NCBI GenBank assembly: GCA_003427395.1
Contig: BFEA01000894.1
Span: 224,143 to 288,142 of the forward strand
DNA length: 64,000 bases
From: Chara braunii
Lineage: Eukaryota > Streptophyta > Charophyceae > Charales > Characeae
Reading direction: 5' to 3'
Positions 1 through 10,380 of the stretch are shown piece after piece (the first letter of the stretch is position 1; each line of letters starts with the position of its first letter). Below the pieces are notes generated by a model. It was not told the DNA's origin, searched no databases, and saw only the letters and a program-made list of their open reading frames with translations. The position numbers were made by a program, and so were the translations under genes.

Positions 1-150
1 TGCACCGACCAACAGGTAAGTCTCCAACCCCGCGGCTGGCCTCACGCTCTTCCATCGATAGGATGAGCAAAATCGGATAAATATTCCGCTAGAACATGGA
101 CGTATACACTGCCACGTTTGTGTGGTTGTGTGTGCGTGTGTGTGTGTGTA

Positions 151-201
<51 letters not shown>
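1..201. repeat. Flanking repeat module with (TG)n and (AG)n tract
   Basis: This sequence lies just outside the left end of element A. A (TG)n run (about 121-186) passes into (AG)n (187-201). The upstream part, including the phrase gctagaacatgg, recurs at 9838-10012 on the other side of element A, and a ~45-bp part recurs inside both giant LTRs (about 28725-28790 and its inverted counterpart near 52385). It is a dispersed repeat, not a gene. Short open frames across it encode only dinucleotide translations. Confidence 0.75.
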
Positions 202-1366
202 TGCAATCAGACTCTCATTCTTTTCCACTTAGCATACATGCAAACAGATGGCGATTCACACTGGCTCGTCGCGGCCACTCAAAGCTCAGAGATATGGAAA
301 ACGAGAACACATTTCAGATGCAAAATCGCTTCAGCAAGCTATGGCGCATCAGCGCCTGCACACCAACTCTCGTCGCTGTGTCCCATACCACCGTTCACAC
401 ATACTCAACTCTGGATCACCCTGAATACCACCACACGCGGTCTCCCACTCATACACATACACACACACTAATTACTAACACCAACTCAGCAACTATGGCC
501 GCCACTATCACTGCCTGTGCTCACTCTATCTTCTTCAGCCCACTTCGTCTTCGGGCAACCTGCAGACCACCTTCGCACAAGGCGCTGTAGCAGCGCTTCC
601 GCATGTCTTACGCAGCGAATCCATGAATTGGTGGGCGCTGCTCTTGATTTATACTTTTGTTTGCCTCTGGTCTGCCCCTTTCCACCAGGCCCTGGGTGTG
701 CACAGTCCCACACGGTACTTGCTTGACCCGACACGGTACGACTGGGACCGGTAACCCTGACTGCGGTCTCCCACTCATACACATACGCACACACTAATTA
801 CTAACACCAACTCGGCGACGATGTCCGCCACTATCACTGTCTATGCTCGCTCTATCTTCTTCAGCCCACTTCGTCTTCGGGCAACCTGCAGACCACCTTC
901 GCACAAGATGCTGTAGCAGCGCTTCCGCATGGCTTACGCAGCGAATCCATGAATTGGTGGGCGCTGCTCTTGATTTATACTTTTGTTTGCCTCTGGTCTT
1001 CCCCTTTCCACCAGGCCCTGGGTGTGCACAGACCCACACAGTACTTGCTTGACCCGACTCGGTACGACTCGGACTGGTAACCCTGACTGCATGAGGTTGC
1101 ACTGCGGACCCAACGCAGTTGGACCTGCGACTCACCTACAGACCTCTAGCCTAGCAGTTTCGACCTCTACACAACTATGACCCCTGCTTGACAGACCTAC
1201 AGATCGAACCCGTACATCTACACAGACCTACGACCAACTACCGAAACACAGGTCACGGGTCCAAACACTCGGGGGTCAACTCGATATTGTACATGGGTAA
1301 GGTGAGGTCTGGGGATTGAACTCTAGGGCCCGCATCTGTGACTGCAAAAAGGTGAAAACCGTTTCA
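202..1366 (-). repeat. 3' LTR of element A
   Basis: 1165 bp, matching 7895-7989 plus 9061-9796 of the 5' LTR nearly base for base in the shared parts. On the minus strand it begins TGAAACGGTTTTC and ends ...TGCA. It is longer than the shared LTR core (~835 bp) because 439-764 is tandemly duplicated at 765-1090. It lacks the 1.08-kb segment found in the partner LTR. Confidence 0.85.
439..1090. repeat. 326-bp tandem duplication within LTR
   Basis: Two copies of a 326-bp unit (439-764 and 765-1090) that differ at a modest number of positions. The 5' LTR has a single copy (about 9209-9520), so the duplication arose after integration or was present in one template only. Confidence 0.8.
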
Positions 1367-1404
1367 CTCCCGCCGGCCTAAATTCGAGGTCCTCCGAGAA
1401 TACT

Positions 1405-1698
1405 TCAGTCTAAGGCAGGACCTTTACCTTTCTTGTCTCTTTCGTAAGTTCCGACTATGTTGGGAGCTGTTTCTAGAAGTTCTGTTCGCGTGAACCAGCG
1501 GTCGTCTTCTAGCTCTTGAAAGGAAAATCTGACTTTGTACTGTTTCTGTGGACGACCTCTACCTCCTGTCCTGAAGACGTCCTCACCTACCATACCATCA
1601 ATGTCATATCTTCCATCCATATTCGGAGGGATCGTGGATCGCCGTGATGGAAACTGTCGACTTGTGACGCAAGGCAACAACTTTGACGCATGGAACAC
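1405..1698 (-). pseudogene. Element A integrase C-terminal tail, chromodomain-like
   Basis: This is the last part of the element A polyprotein. It begins with the FHASKLLP motif that typically follows the integrase SH3-like region, then an Arg/Gly/Pro-rich linker (RGRPQKQ), then a segment with the spacing of a degenerate chromodomain: YKVRF, an acidic patch, RWFTRTELL, APNIVGTYE. In chromoviruses this domain steers integration to particular chromatin; here that role is inferred from family knowledge. The aromatic cage is not clearly complete. It lies in the same frame as the integrase pieces at 1843-2646 but is separated from them by stops. It ends close to the 3' LTR, as expected. Confidence 0.7.
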
Positions 1699-1842
1699 TT
1701 GGTAGGTGTGGAGGTGTGCTGGAATCTCAATAGTATAGGACGGTCCATCCTCTCCGCCCTTGACTTCTAAGACTGGCCACGGTCCTCTATTGAGATGTTC
1801 TCCTCATGAGGGGCGACGATGCTTATGAACTTGCTCTATCAT

Positions 1843-2646
1843 TCACTGTTGGGCTTTCCTGAGGTTATCAACAATGGTAGCTATCTCTTTCTCGTGTTGT
1901 ACCCCAAACTCTCGTTTACCGGGCGGTAACCTCCGAATTTGATCCCGGTTAAGTCCTTCAAATGGTCTGCGCGGTCTAAAGGACTTATGAAGTTCGTTGG
2001 GAGTGCAACATGTGGCCAAGTGCACGTTGTTATTGTACGCACTGGCTACCTTTGGAAGCATCTCATCCTAGTTGATCTGGTCGGGCATAATGTACATTCT
2101 AAGAACTTGCTGTAGGATCTTGTTCATCTGTTCAGTCTGACCGTTAGTCTCAGGATGACGGCGAGACGACATCAACAACTTAGAACCATAGACTCTCTTT
2201 AGTTCCTGCCAGTTCTAACTGGTGAACCTGGTATCTTTGTCACTAAATATCGATAGCGGTATACCATGCTCACTGACCTAATGGTGAAAGAACTTTTGAA
2301 CTGCTAAATATGTCCGTGCCTCTGCAGGCAAGGGGATAAAAGCTGCATACTTGCTAATTCTATCTATTATAACCATGACTTGACTTTTGCCATGCCTACT
2401 CTTGAACCCAACATTCATAAAGTCAATGGATACAGAATCTCCGGGTCTGTCAGGAATAGGCAAGGGTCCGAGAAGACCAAGAGGGGCTCGCGTAGTAGTC
2501 TTGCTTCTCTTACAAACTTTACAATTGCGTACATACTCTATGCAGTCGGCCTTCATTCCGGGCCAGATACACTCGCGCATGATGTTGGCTAGTGTCTTTT
2601 GCCAACCAAAGTGTCCCTCTGTGTCGTGGCATTCCCCTAAGATCAA
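1843..2646 (-). pseudogene. Element A integrase (broken)
   Basis: Two open pieces in one frame. The upstream piece (2646-2278) holds the HHCC zinc-binding domain: H in GECHDTEGHFG, second H in that motif, and CKVCKR for the cysteine pair. It then starts the catalytic core with SIDFM (first Asp of D,D-35-E) and a long hydrophobic strand. The downstream piece (2061-1843) covers the late core, including YNNNVHLATCCTPNEL and a charged helix. The segment between them, where the second Asp and the Glu should be, is interrupted by stops. Integrase joins cDNA ends to chromosomal DNA; this copy cannot make a full protein. Confidence 0.8.
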
Positions 2647-2687
2647 ACTACGGATCTCCTCACTGTCAGGAACGCACAGACAGTCAA

Positions 2688-3425
2688 CTACATTAGTTTT
2701 CTCAAATAGTAATCCATCAATAGTGCGGTAGTCTGGTTCGGACTTTGGGGCCTCCCTAACTCTCTCGAGGAGGTCACTATAGATAGGGTCCTGTGCATAT
2801 GCTTCTCTAACTTTTTGCTAGTCTCTCTCCCTATATCCAGATAGCGAACTATTGCCCCAAAGTAATCAGCTCTCCTACTTAGAGCGTCTGCAACTACATT
2901 GTACTTCCCTTTGACTGGCTCAAGTTCAAAGTCATACTGATCTAACTCTGTGGCCCACCTAGCAAGCTTAGGTGTCATCTTGACCTGTGTCTTCAACCAC
3001 CTGAGTGTCTCGTGGTCTGAATAGATTTTGAAGTGCCTCCCAAGCAAGTAATGTTTTTAGTGCTCTAATGCTTGCCTGAGAGCGTAGAGTTCCCTCTCAT
3101 AGGTGGATGTCGCTACCTTCTCTGAAGGCATCCTTGCAGACATGAGCTCTACGGGCCTATATCCATTGCCATCGTCTTGCTGTAAAACAACACCTATGCC
3201 ATACTGACTCGCATCAGTGGTAACAACGAAAGGCAGGGATGGATCGGCTACCTTAAGGTCAGGATACTCTATCAAAGCCCGCTTCAACTTCCTCAGGGCT
3301 GATGTACAGTCCTTGTCCCATTTCCAGATTGCTTCTTTCAGCAACCTGTGAAGGGGTGCAGCGATGGTGGAGAAGCTCCTGGCGAACTTCCTATAGTAGT
3401 TAGCTAGGCCTAAGAACGACCGCAA
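2688..3425 (-). pseudogene. Element A RNase H and RT connection
   Basis: Two open pieces in one frame (3425-3057 and 3047-2688) split by a single stop near 3051-3056, just before the usual HYLLGR phrase. The first part has FLGLANYYRKF (RT thumb/connection), VVTTDASQYGIG (first catalytic Asp of RNase H), and the STYERELYA helix with its Glu. The second has YSDHETLRWL (another catalytic Asp) and the NVVADALSRR motif ending the domain. Relative to the RT (3475-4236) the frame differs, so a frameshift lies between 3425 and 3475; another lies between 2688 and 2646. Confidence 0.82.
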
Positions 3426-3474
3426 CTCTGTCAGCGTGCGGGGCGTTGGCCAATCTCTAATCGTTGCAATCTTG

Positions 3475-4236
3475 CTATCTTCGGGTTTTATCGTTTCCGT
3501 CTAAGACGTGGCCTAAGTTCAAAACTTGTGTCTTGGCCCATTCACATTTCTTTGCGTTGATCTTGAAGTTAGCTTCTCTAAGCTTTTCCAAGACCTGCCT
3601 CAGATGGCCCTCATGCTCCTGGAGGGTCTTGCTAAAAACTAGAATTTCATCTAAGCACACTATCACGAATCTATCTAACCACGACCTGAACAAATCATTC
3701 ATACAACGCTGGAATGTTGCTGGCGCATTGGTTAGTCCAAAGGGCATCACTATAACCTCGTAGTGCCTATATCGCGTCCGGAACGCTAGTCTTATACTGG
3801 TCATCAGGGTGGACTTCTATCTGATGATAACCAAATTTCAAATCTATCTTCGAAAAATAGCGTTGAGACCCGTATAGTCTATGCACATCCTGAGTTTTCC
3901 CTCCTCCTTGGGGACAAAAAAAACAGGTGCTCCAAAAGGAGATGTACTGGGCCTAATCCAACCCTTTCCGAGGAGCTCGTCTAATTGCTTACGCAATTCC
4001 TCTAACTCCCTCAGAGACATTCTATACACAACACCATTAGGAGTCCTACTGCCAGATTCTATCTCTATGTGGTGCTGGATTGGCCGCGGCACTACTCCTG
4101 TAGGCGGCTTAACTAAGTCTGTATACTCCTCCAGCAGCTTGGCAATAGCAAGGTCTATGGGTCTCTCTTCCTTAGGCTCAGTGACTGGCCTTCCATACAC
4201 TACAAAAACCTGCTCTTCTAACTGCTCCTCCTTCAC
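3475..4236 (-). pseudogene. Element A reverse transcriptase with altered active site
   Basis: N-terminal piece 4236-3844 carries the RT entry block YRMSLRELEELRKQLDELL, GWIRPSTSPFGAPVFFVPK and LRMCIDYTGLNAI. The downstream piece 3804-3475 has MPFGLTNAPATFQRCM and the palm strand that should read YLDD. Here the strand reads VCLDEILVF, so the Tyr is Cys and the second catalytic Asp is Glu. The 40 bp between the pieces, which should encode the palm around the first Asp, are interrupted. Identity as a Ty3/gypsy RT is certain from these blocks; activity is very unlikely. Confidence 0.88.
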
Positions 4237-4266
4237 TAAACGCGCGAACGCGGGAGCACTAAGACA

Positions 4267-4482
4267 TCAATGTGCCAGAGTGTTGTCTACTCCCGACACA
4301 TGAAACAGGCGAGCAGTCTTAACTTCACCTGTGGGACTAGGGAGCCTACACTCGTGCTCTCTCATCCCATCTTTCTCCAGACCAAAATACGCCTGGACTC
4401 CCTCAACGTAATCCTCGACTCGCATAGTGCGATTATCTGCGAGGATATTGACTATAGGGTCTTCTAACTTTTGGACCTTCAA
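4267..4482 (-). pseudogene. Element A gag-RT linker, possible protease remnant
   Basis: A 71-codon open segment lying between the Gag zinc knuckle and RT, which is where the retropepsin should be. It is acidic/hydrophobic with no readable D-T/S-G motif, so protease identity rests on position only. The 4483-4804 stretch just upstream is stop-riddled and probably held the missing active-site part. Confidence 0.35.
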
Positions 4483-4804
4483 ATTTAGCTTTAACTTCTG
4501 CAGCGCTTTTCTACTGATATAGCTGCGGGTGGCCCTACTCTACCTCTAAAAATCTCTACATCTACTAACACTAGATGTCCTTTTGCATCTTTCTTCATTT
4601 TGGCCCAAGCAGGCATCCTCTCCTTCAACTCTTCAGCCACGCCTGTGAGAGAACTACGTAGAGAGACTCTAACACAAGCAGTTTCTGGACAACTATCTAG
4701 GTGCTGGCCAGCAACCTCTGTCGTAGGCGCATGTGGTTTGGGAGTTCCTTTGTGGTACGCGCACTTTTCTCCACATGGCCTAGGGGTAAGGGCAGTTGCA
4801 ACTT

Positions 4805-5501
4805 CTATCGGCGGTTGCCTTTTGCTGCTTGTGCAGCATAATGGGCTTCTCTATACTTTGGACAATATTTAATTACGTGGCCAGGATCACCGCAATAAAT
4901 GCACCGATCCTGGTGCACACGATGCTGCCACATTGAGTGGTCCAAGCCCAACTCTTTCCATGGGCCTGCCTTGTGGCAAGCCTGGGTGCCATGCACCTCT
5001 TCTTGGAGGTGACCGATAAGATCGTGAACGATTTGGCGGGCGACCTTGACCCGTACCTCCCTCTTGGCGGTTTCCTCTGCCGCCAACCCCTCGAGCGTCG
5101 TGTCCTCGGCCACTTGAGGCCCGGCCCCCTTGGCCTTGGCCTCCTCCTCGCGGCCTCCCTCCAACCGCGATAGGAGCATAGGTCCTCCCCTGACCCCCAC
5201 TACTGTCCTCTTCCTCCAGGACCCACTCAATTTGACTGTATGGGACCTCATCCATACCACCTTCATCTAAAGTGAGGATCAGATGATCCTTGGCCCTAAC
5301 CTGACCAAAGATGGTACGACCTTTCCACTTTTTCCCCTTGTCCAAGTCCTTATGCCAAAAAGTGGAAACTGGCATAGACTGTGCCTTAAACAACAACACC
5401 TCCCTACTCAACGTATCATACGCCATGGTGGGTTGTCTACTCTTTTCGAAGAAGTGCCCACGCAGGGGCTCTGGCATGGCACGATAAAATAAGTTGACCA
5501 A
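4805..5501 (-). pseudogene. Element A Gag: capsid end and nucleocapsid zinc knuckle
   Basis: One frame (5501-4887) begins with the capsid C-terminal phrase NLFYRAMPEPLRGHFFEK and continues into a Gly/Arg-rich tail typical of plant and algal Gag. In a second, overlapping frame (5266-4805) lies a CCHC knuckle, CIYCGDPGHVIKYC (C-X2-C-X4-H-X4-C), about 28 residues before the end. A frameshift near 4930-4960 must separate the two. Gag packages element RNA; the knuckle binds nucleic acid. The minus-strand position upstream of RT fits gag-pol order. Confidence 0.8.
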
Positions 5502-5508
5502 CTGGGTC

Positions 5509-6527
5509 TCAATGACGCCGTGGTTTGAGGCCCTTACGCCTCGACTGACATCTGCAAATCGTTCCTTCAGTAAGCGAAGGAATATAGTGAGCAGTAATTT
5601 TAGAATATGCTACCATGTTATTCTTGGACTGTGCGACGCGAGCGAGTGATCTAGCGAAGCTGGCTGCTTCGTCTTTGAGAGCTTGGAAAACAATGAGGAC
5701 TTGTTCCTCAACTACAATCTTTTGCGGATAAACGTACAATGAGGACTTGTTCCCAGTTGTCAAAATTTTATTCCTTCTTCCCACTGTAGGGTTCAGGAAA
5801 CTTAATCTTTACGGGCTTTTTACGGGGTCGTGCTTCCTCCTCCTTTGGGACAGCCAACTTTGTGCCCTCAATTGCGCCTGTGCAAAACTTCTATGTGCCT
5901 TCTATCCTCGCTTGCATCTCTGCACCTACAGCAGCAGCATCTCGCTTGCAAAATCCCTGAAACCTAGGAGAATGGAGTGTAAGGCGATATCCTGGGCTCT
6001 AGCGAACTGATGTTGCTCGTCCCAGGCTCTAGCTAGAAGTTCTATATTTCGGGTAATAATATCAAATTTACCCTGTATATCTACTTGAGCCTGAATCTGT
6101 TATCTCTACTCCTTGATCGCGTCCAGCTCTTTCGCCATTTTGCTCGCCTCATCCATCCTCCTCTTCTTCTCCTTGGTGAGACGCAACTTCCACTGTAACT
6201 TCTTCTCCTCCTCTATTGTTTGGCGTCTCAGCGGATCCTCTTCTGCCTCCAATTCCTTTACAACTGCCTCCTGCTCCTCCCGGGGAACATACAACATGGC
6301 TTCTTCTTCTTCTCCCAGGGACAAGTTTACCACCCACTCAAAAACTTTCTTCTCCAACCATGACTCCTCCCTCTTTGTGCCACTGCGCTTCTTCTAATCA
6401 GGGGCTCCTCCTTTTCCTCTTCTATCTCTTCTTCCATTGCTTTCATCTTCTCTTCCTCCTGTTGCTTCAGTCTTTCCATCTCCTCCAACTTCTTCCTCTT
6501 TTCCGCCTGCTCCTCCTGTAGGGCCAA
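5509..6527 (-). pseudogene. Element A Gag N-terminal coiled-coil region
   Basis: Three open pieces: 6527-6327 and 6357-6106 are very rich in Glu, Lys and Arg with heptad-like leucines, indicating a long coiled coil; 5784-5509 continues into the capsid-like part. The second piece has a striking run with EAEEDPLRRQTIEEEKKLQ and WKLRLTKEKKRRM, a type of sequence I associate with Chara retroelement Gag proteins. A frameshift separates the first two pieces, and stops separate the rest. The first ATG near 6527 is a plausible start but the UTR gives no further support. Confidence 0.6.
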
Positions 6528-6529
6528 CT

Positions 6530-7637
6530 TTTTCGTCTGTCTTATAAACTCCTTTTTGGTCGCCGCCTCTTTTTTCTCACTAAGTACAGTGGTGATTGCT
6601 CTTCCTGAGCTTTTGTGTAAGGGGTCGTACTCTTTCCACTACGTAGGTCAACCATGGTGAAAGGTGCACAACCAAGATTCAGTTCCACTCCTCACCACTT
6701 AGACTCACACCCCTAACTGACTTAACTTAGGACTGACTCTACTAAGGACCACGAAATCTTATAAGATCCTGTTAACTATGGTCTCTAGCCTGGACCTAAA
6801 ACTAAGGTTGTCACTACAAGACTTAGTGTTGATCAGGAGGCATTTAAGGAGATCCCCCGTAACTCCTCAGGAATGATTTAACGTTGCAAACAGGACGACG
6901 TGATCAGCAAGTCCTCTGAAGACTTAGACAGCTCGCTGTGCAGCCCACAACTCGGATTTTGGGCCTACCGTGCCACACTGAGCAGCCTGCCGGTCTGTAC
7001 CGGTCCTTGGGAGGGTTCATGTCCTCCGGGTCAGTCAAGTCGCCAGACACGGCCTTTAGCCCTACTCAGCCCGTGTGGGTTTGGTCAACAAAGCCCTATG
7101 ACCACATACACAGAGTTCCTATCAACTGAACAGAAGAGACTCAATGCAGAAAGAAGAGACAGACCGACTCAGCAAGTACCATGGGGTGAGTGCACATCCA
7201 TAGGGCGAGGGGATAGGCTGAAGGCTTGGCGAGAATATACCAACTCCAGCCTGGTCGATTTCGTGGTCAACAGCCTGGTCAACTCTGCTCAACGCTTTGT
7301 CAATGCCTTGGTCAACACCAGTCAACTCGTCGATCAACTCTCCGGTCAAAGTCTTGGTCAACGCCTTGGTCAACCCTCGATTCGGCTATGGCTGCCGACC
7401 CCTTTCTTCCTCGCCAGCCTTCCTTATCCTCCTCCTCCTTCCTTCCTCCTTTCTCCTTTTTCCTCACGTCACCCCGGCTATGGCTTCTTTCACTTTCATC
7501 GACCCTCCTTCCACTTTTTCTCCTTCGTCTCTCCTCCCTTCTCCTTCGCTTCACCTTCCTCTTTCTTGGTTACCCTGTGTCCGAGCTCCGCGGCTGTGGC
7601 CGCTTTCTCCCTTGGTCCGCACGACAATCTTGTATCG

Positions 7638-7717
<80 letters not shown>

Positions 7718-7876
7718 TCTTCTTCGTCGTCGTTGTCTTCTGTGCAGGTATGCGGCACCTCACTCCGCAGCGCAACTATGGCGGACTTTCCTCCTTCGGT
7801 GCACCTCGGCTTTGGCGCCTATCTGGCACGCGTCTCCTTCCCCGCTGGCAACAACGATGGCGCGTGGGGTAACGGG
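6530..7876 (-). other. Element A 5' untranslated leader
   Basis: About 1.35 kb between the PBS and the first Gag-like codon. It contains a 76-bp (CT)n microsatellite (7640-7715) and several short direct repeats of gtcaac/tggtcaa around 7258-7372. No protein domain is recognisable. Long open frames here only translate the CT tract and neighbouring pyrimidine-rich sequence. Confidence 0.55.
7640..7715. repeat. (CT)n microsatellite
   Basis: Essentially pure CT dinucleotide run of 38 units within the element A leader. Confidence 0.95.
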
Positions 7877-7881
7877 AACCA

Positions 7882-7893
7882 GCTCTGATACCA
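7882..7893 (-). promoter_or_regulatory. Primer-binding site of element A (initiator tRNA-Met type)
   Basis: On the minus strand TGGTATCAGAGC follows the LTR end after one base. This is the complement of the 3' end of plant initiator tRNA-Met and the common priming site of plant LTR elements. It fixes the end of the 5' LTR at 7895 and confirms the minus orientation. Confidence 0.85.
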
Positions 7894-7894
7894 A

Positions 7895-9794
7895 TGCAGT
7901 CAGACTCGCTTTCTTTTCCACTTAGCATACATGCAAACAGATGGCGATTCACACTGGCGCATCGCACCCACTCAAAGCTCAGAGATATGCAATGACTTGC
8001 TGATTTCCGCTGCCGAGATTGACAGCGAGGCTGTACACTAACCCGGTAGGTTAGATTCGTAATTTTGTTTGGCTGAGGGCTAACCGAGAGACCTGCCTGT
8101 AAGGAAATTCGTGAGGGACAGATCTGCAAATCCGGGGAAATACAGGCCCGGTACTAACCGAATTCCTACAGCTACCCTAACTGCCTATAGCAGGCCCGGG
8201 CTACCACTAGGACAGACAGGCCCTAAGCGGCCTATACTGTTAGACGGTCCTATAGCCTATAGCCGGGTCCGGTAGAGGCCGAGAGGCCGAAACAGCAACA
8301 GTACCGGTTGGTCAGTCAGTTCGGTCTAGGTCTAGAGAGTCTATAGATAGGTTAGGCTCATCGGCTCACCACTTTTGGCAATTTCTCGCGAGCAGCGTTG
8401 GAGAAGCCAAGGAAGCTGGTGGCGGTACCTGTCTACAGGCAGCATCCTGAGTCGCGCCGAGAGAGTATCCATAGCTGGCCCTCTCTGAGTCTGCCATAGC
8501 TGGGGCATCCTCAGCTCATCTACCCCTGGGGGTATCAGCGTATGGCCGGGCTACTTCGAGGCTCTACACTGAGTGGTTCGTGGGTGGTGGCAGCCATAGC
8601 TGCCTGTTCTTTCGTCAGAGTTGTCCATCGGCACTGAAGACTTCCTCGCAGGACCTGTTCTTCATCAGGGTGGTTGGCGCTGGCCTCTGGGAGGCTGTTC
8701 TGATGCAGCGCTACTAACTGGGTGTAGGATAGAGAGTGGGGGGTGAGTTCTGAGGGTGGCGAGATACTGGAACAAACTCTGTTACGATAATGGTGTGAGT
8801 GGTTCATCATCAGTGACAGTTTCAATTGTGATCTTCGCAGGTTCTTTCTTGTGATTGGTTGTTGGGAGTTGTGTGAGAGAGCGAGCGATACTGGGTGTCT
8901 TCTCCCCTATTGTGCATGATTGTCTTCCGCTGGTTATCTTTACCTGTGTGCAGTGTGGACTCTGTCTCCTCTCTCCCCTTCTCTTATGCATGTATGGGCA
9001 TGTGTGAGATTGTCTGTGTGTGAGTGGCGAGAAAATTCGCCAGACAACCAAGTTCATAACAGATATGGAAAACGAGAACACAGTTCAGATGCAAAATCAC
9101 TTCAGCAAGCTATGGCGCATCAGCGCCTGCACACAACTCTCGTCACTGTGTCCCATACCACCGTTCACACATACTCAACTCTGGATCACCCTGAATACCA
9201 CCACGCACGGTCTCCCACTCATACACATACACACTATTTATTAACACCAACTCGGTGACTATGGCCGCCACTATCACTGCCTATGCTCGCGCTATCTTCT
9301 TCAGCCCACTTCGTCTTCGGGCAACCTGCAGACCACCTTTGCACAAGACGCTGTAGCAGCGCTTCCGCATGGCTTACACAGCGAATCCATGAATTGCTGG
9401 GCGCTGCTACTTTTGTTTGCCTCTGGTCTGCCCCTTTCCACCAGGCCCTGGGTGTGTACAGACCCACACGGTACTTGCTTGACCCAACTCGATACGACTG
9501 GGACTGGTAACCCTGACTGATTGAGGTTGCACTGCGGACCCAACGCAGTTGGACCTGCGACTCACCTACAGACCTCTAGCCTAGTAGTTTCGACCTCTAC
9601 ACAGCTATGACCCCTACTTGACAGACCTACAGATGGAACCCCTACATCTACACAGACCTACGACCAACTACCGAAACACAGGTCACGGGTTGAAACACGC
9701 GGGGGTCAACTTGATACTGTACATGGGTAAGGTGAGGTCTGGGGATCGAACTCTAGGGCCCGCATCTGTGACTGCAAAAAGGTGAAAACCGTTC

Positions 9795-9796
<2 letters not shown>
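7895..9796 (-). repeat. 5' LTR of element A with internal extra segment
   Basis: 1902 bp with TG...CA ends (begins TGGAACGGTTTTC, ends TGCA next to the PBS). The parts 7895-7989 and 9061-9796 match the 3' LTR; the intervening 1.07 kb does not. It lacks the 326-bp duplication of its partner. The two LTRs differ by scattered substitutions, indicating an insertion that is not recent. Confidence 0.85.
7990..9067. mobile_element. Extra 1.08-kb segment in 5' LTR, flanked by 7-bp direct repeat
   Basis: The segment is absent from the 3' LTR. AGATATG occurs at 7983-7989 and again at 9061-9067 but only once in the other LTR, which is the pattern of a target-site duplication. The left end (AATGACTTG) and the complement of the right end (TATGAACTTG) are similar, hinting at short imperfect terminal inverted repeats. 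It encodes no recognisable transposase, so a non-autonomous DNA element is one reading. The alternative is a deletion of the same segment from the other LTR by recombination between the 7-bp repeats. Confidence 0.45.

Positions 9797-9797
<1 letters not shown>

Positions 9798-9835
<38 letters not shown>
9798..9835. repeat. (GA)n microsatellite, insertion site of element A
   Basis: A 38-bp GA run directly abutting the LTR end; the matching AG run lies at 187-201 on the other side of the element. Confidence 0.9.
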
Positions 9836-9837
<2 letters not shown>

Positions 9838-9840
<3 letters not shown>

Positions 9841-10012
9841 CATCGATAGGATGAGCACCGCACCGGCCAACAGGTAAGTCTCCAACCCTGCGGCTGGCCT
9901 CACGCTACTTCCATAGATAGGATGATCAAAATTGAATGAATCTTCCGCTAGAACATGGAAGTATACACTACTACATATGTGTGTGTGTGTGTGTGAGAAA
10001 GAGAGAGAGAGA
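9838..10012. repeat. Second copy of the flanking repeat module
   Basis: Matches 1-201, including the caacaggtaagtctccaac block, the gctagaacatgg block and a shorter (TG)n-(AG)n end. Its presence on both sides of element A means the insertion target was itself a tandem or duplicated module. Confidence 0.75.
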
Positions 10013-10380
10013 GGTGTTGGGCGCCCACCTTGATGGCTGCCCGCTGCCGCTTCCCGCTGCCCGCTGCCGCTTCCCACCGCTGTCTGCTGCCACTTCCCGC
10101 CTCCGGCGCGCGACTCCGGAAAACGACCGTCCCCCTTCTCCGAAAAGTTTTTTGGGGGAAGGGCCTGCGTTCCCCCAAAACAGTTTTCGGAGGTGGGGCG
10201 TGGCCGGTCTCCCGATTCACGCGCCCCGGTCGTCATTTTTGCCAGGGTGGGCCCCCCAAAAATTGTTTTTTTTTCCATGACCCCTATTTTTTGCTGTGCG
10301 GGGTGCGACGGTGCGCTGTGTGGGGCGCGGCGCGAGGTGCGCAAACCGGCGCACCGTGGTGCGGCACAACTATGCTGCTA
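10013..10380. other. GC-rich segment with strong hairpins
   Basis: 10131-10199 is an imperfect inverted repeat with arms of about 30 bases and a loop of about 8 (core arms ccgaaaa...gggggaa and its complement). A smaller hairpin lies at 10336-10355 (ggtgcgc, six-base loop, gcgcacc). No coding sequence is convincing; the open frames are translations of Pro/Arg-rich GC sequence on both strands. It may be part of a fold-back element, but no ends were identified. Confidence 0.5.

Larger units (their letters stand above)
202..9796 (-). mobile_element. Element A: Ty3/gypsy LTR retrotransposon, both LTRs present, decayed
   Basis: Reading on the minus strand, the order is 5' LTR (9796-7895), primer-binding site, gag, linker, RT, RNase H, integrase, chromodomain-like tail, 3' LTR (1366-202). 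The RT-RH-IN order is diagnostic of Ty3/gypsy. LTR termini are TG...CA. The element sits inside a (GA)n tract: AG repeats end at 201 and GA repeats resume at 9798, so a target-site duplication cannot be told from the microsatellite. Reading frames are broken by stops and at least three frameshifts, and the RT active site is mutated, so it is non-autonomous. Ends are read by eye from the LTR comparison. Confidence 0.85.

Noticed and set aside
6900-7925. 341-codon plus-strand open frame
   Set aside because: Antisense to the element A leader and dominated by a Leu-Ser translation of the (CT)n tract.
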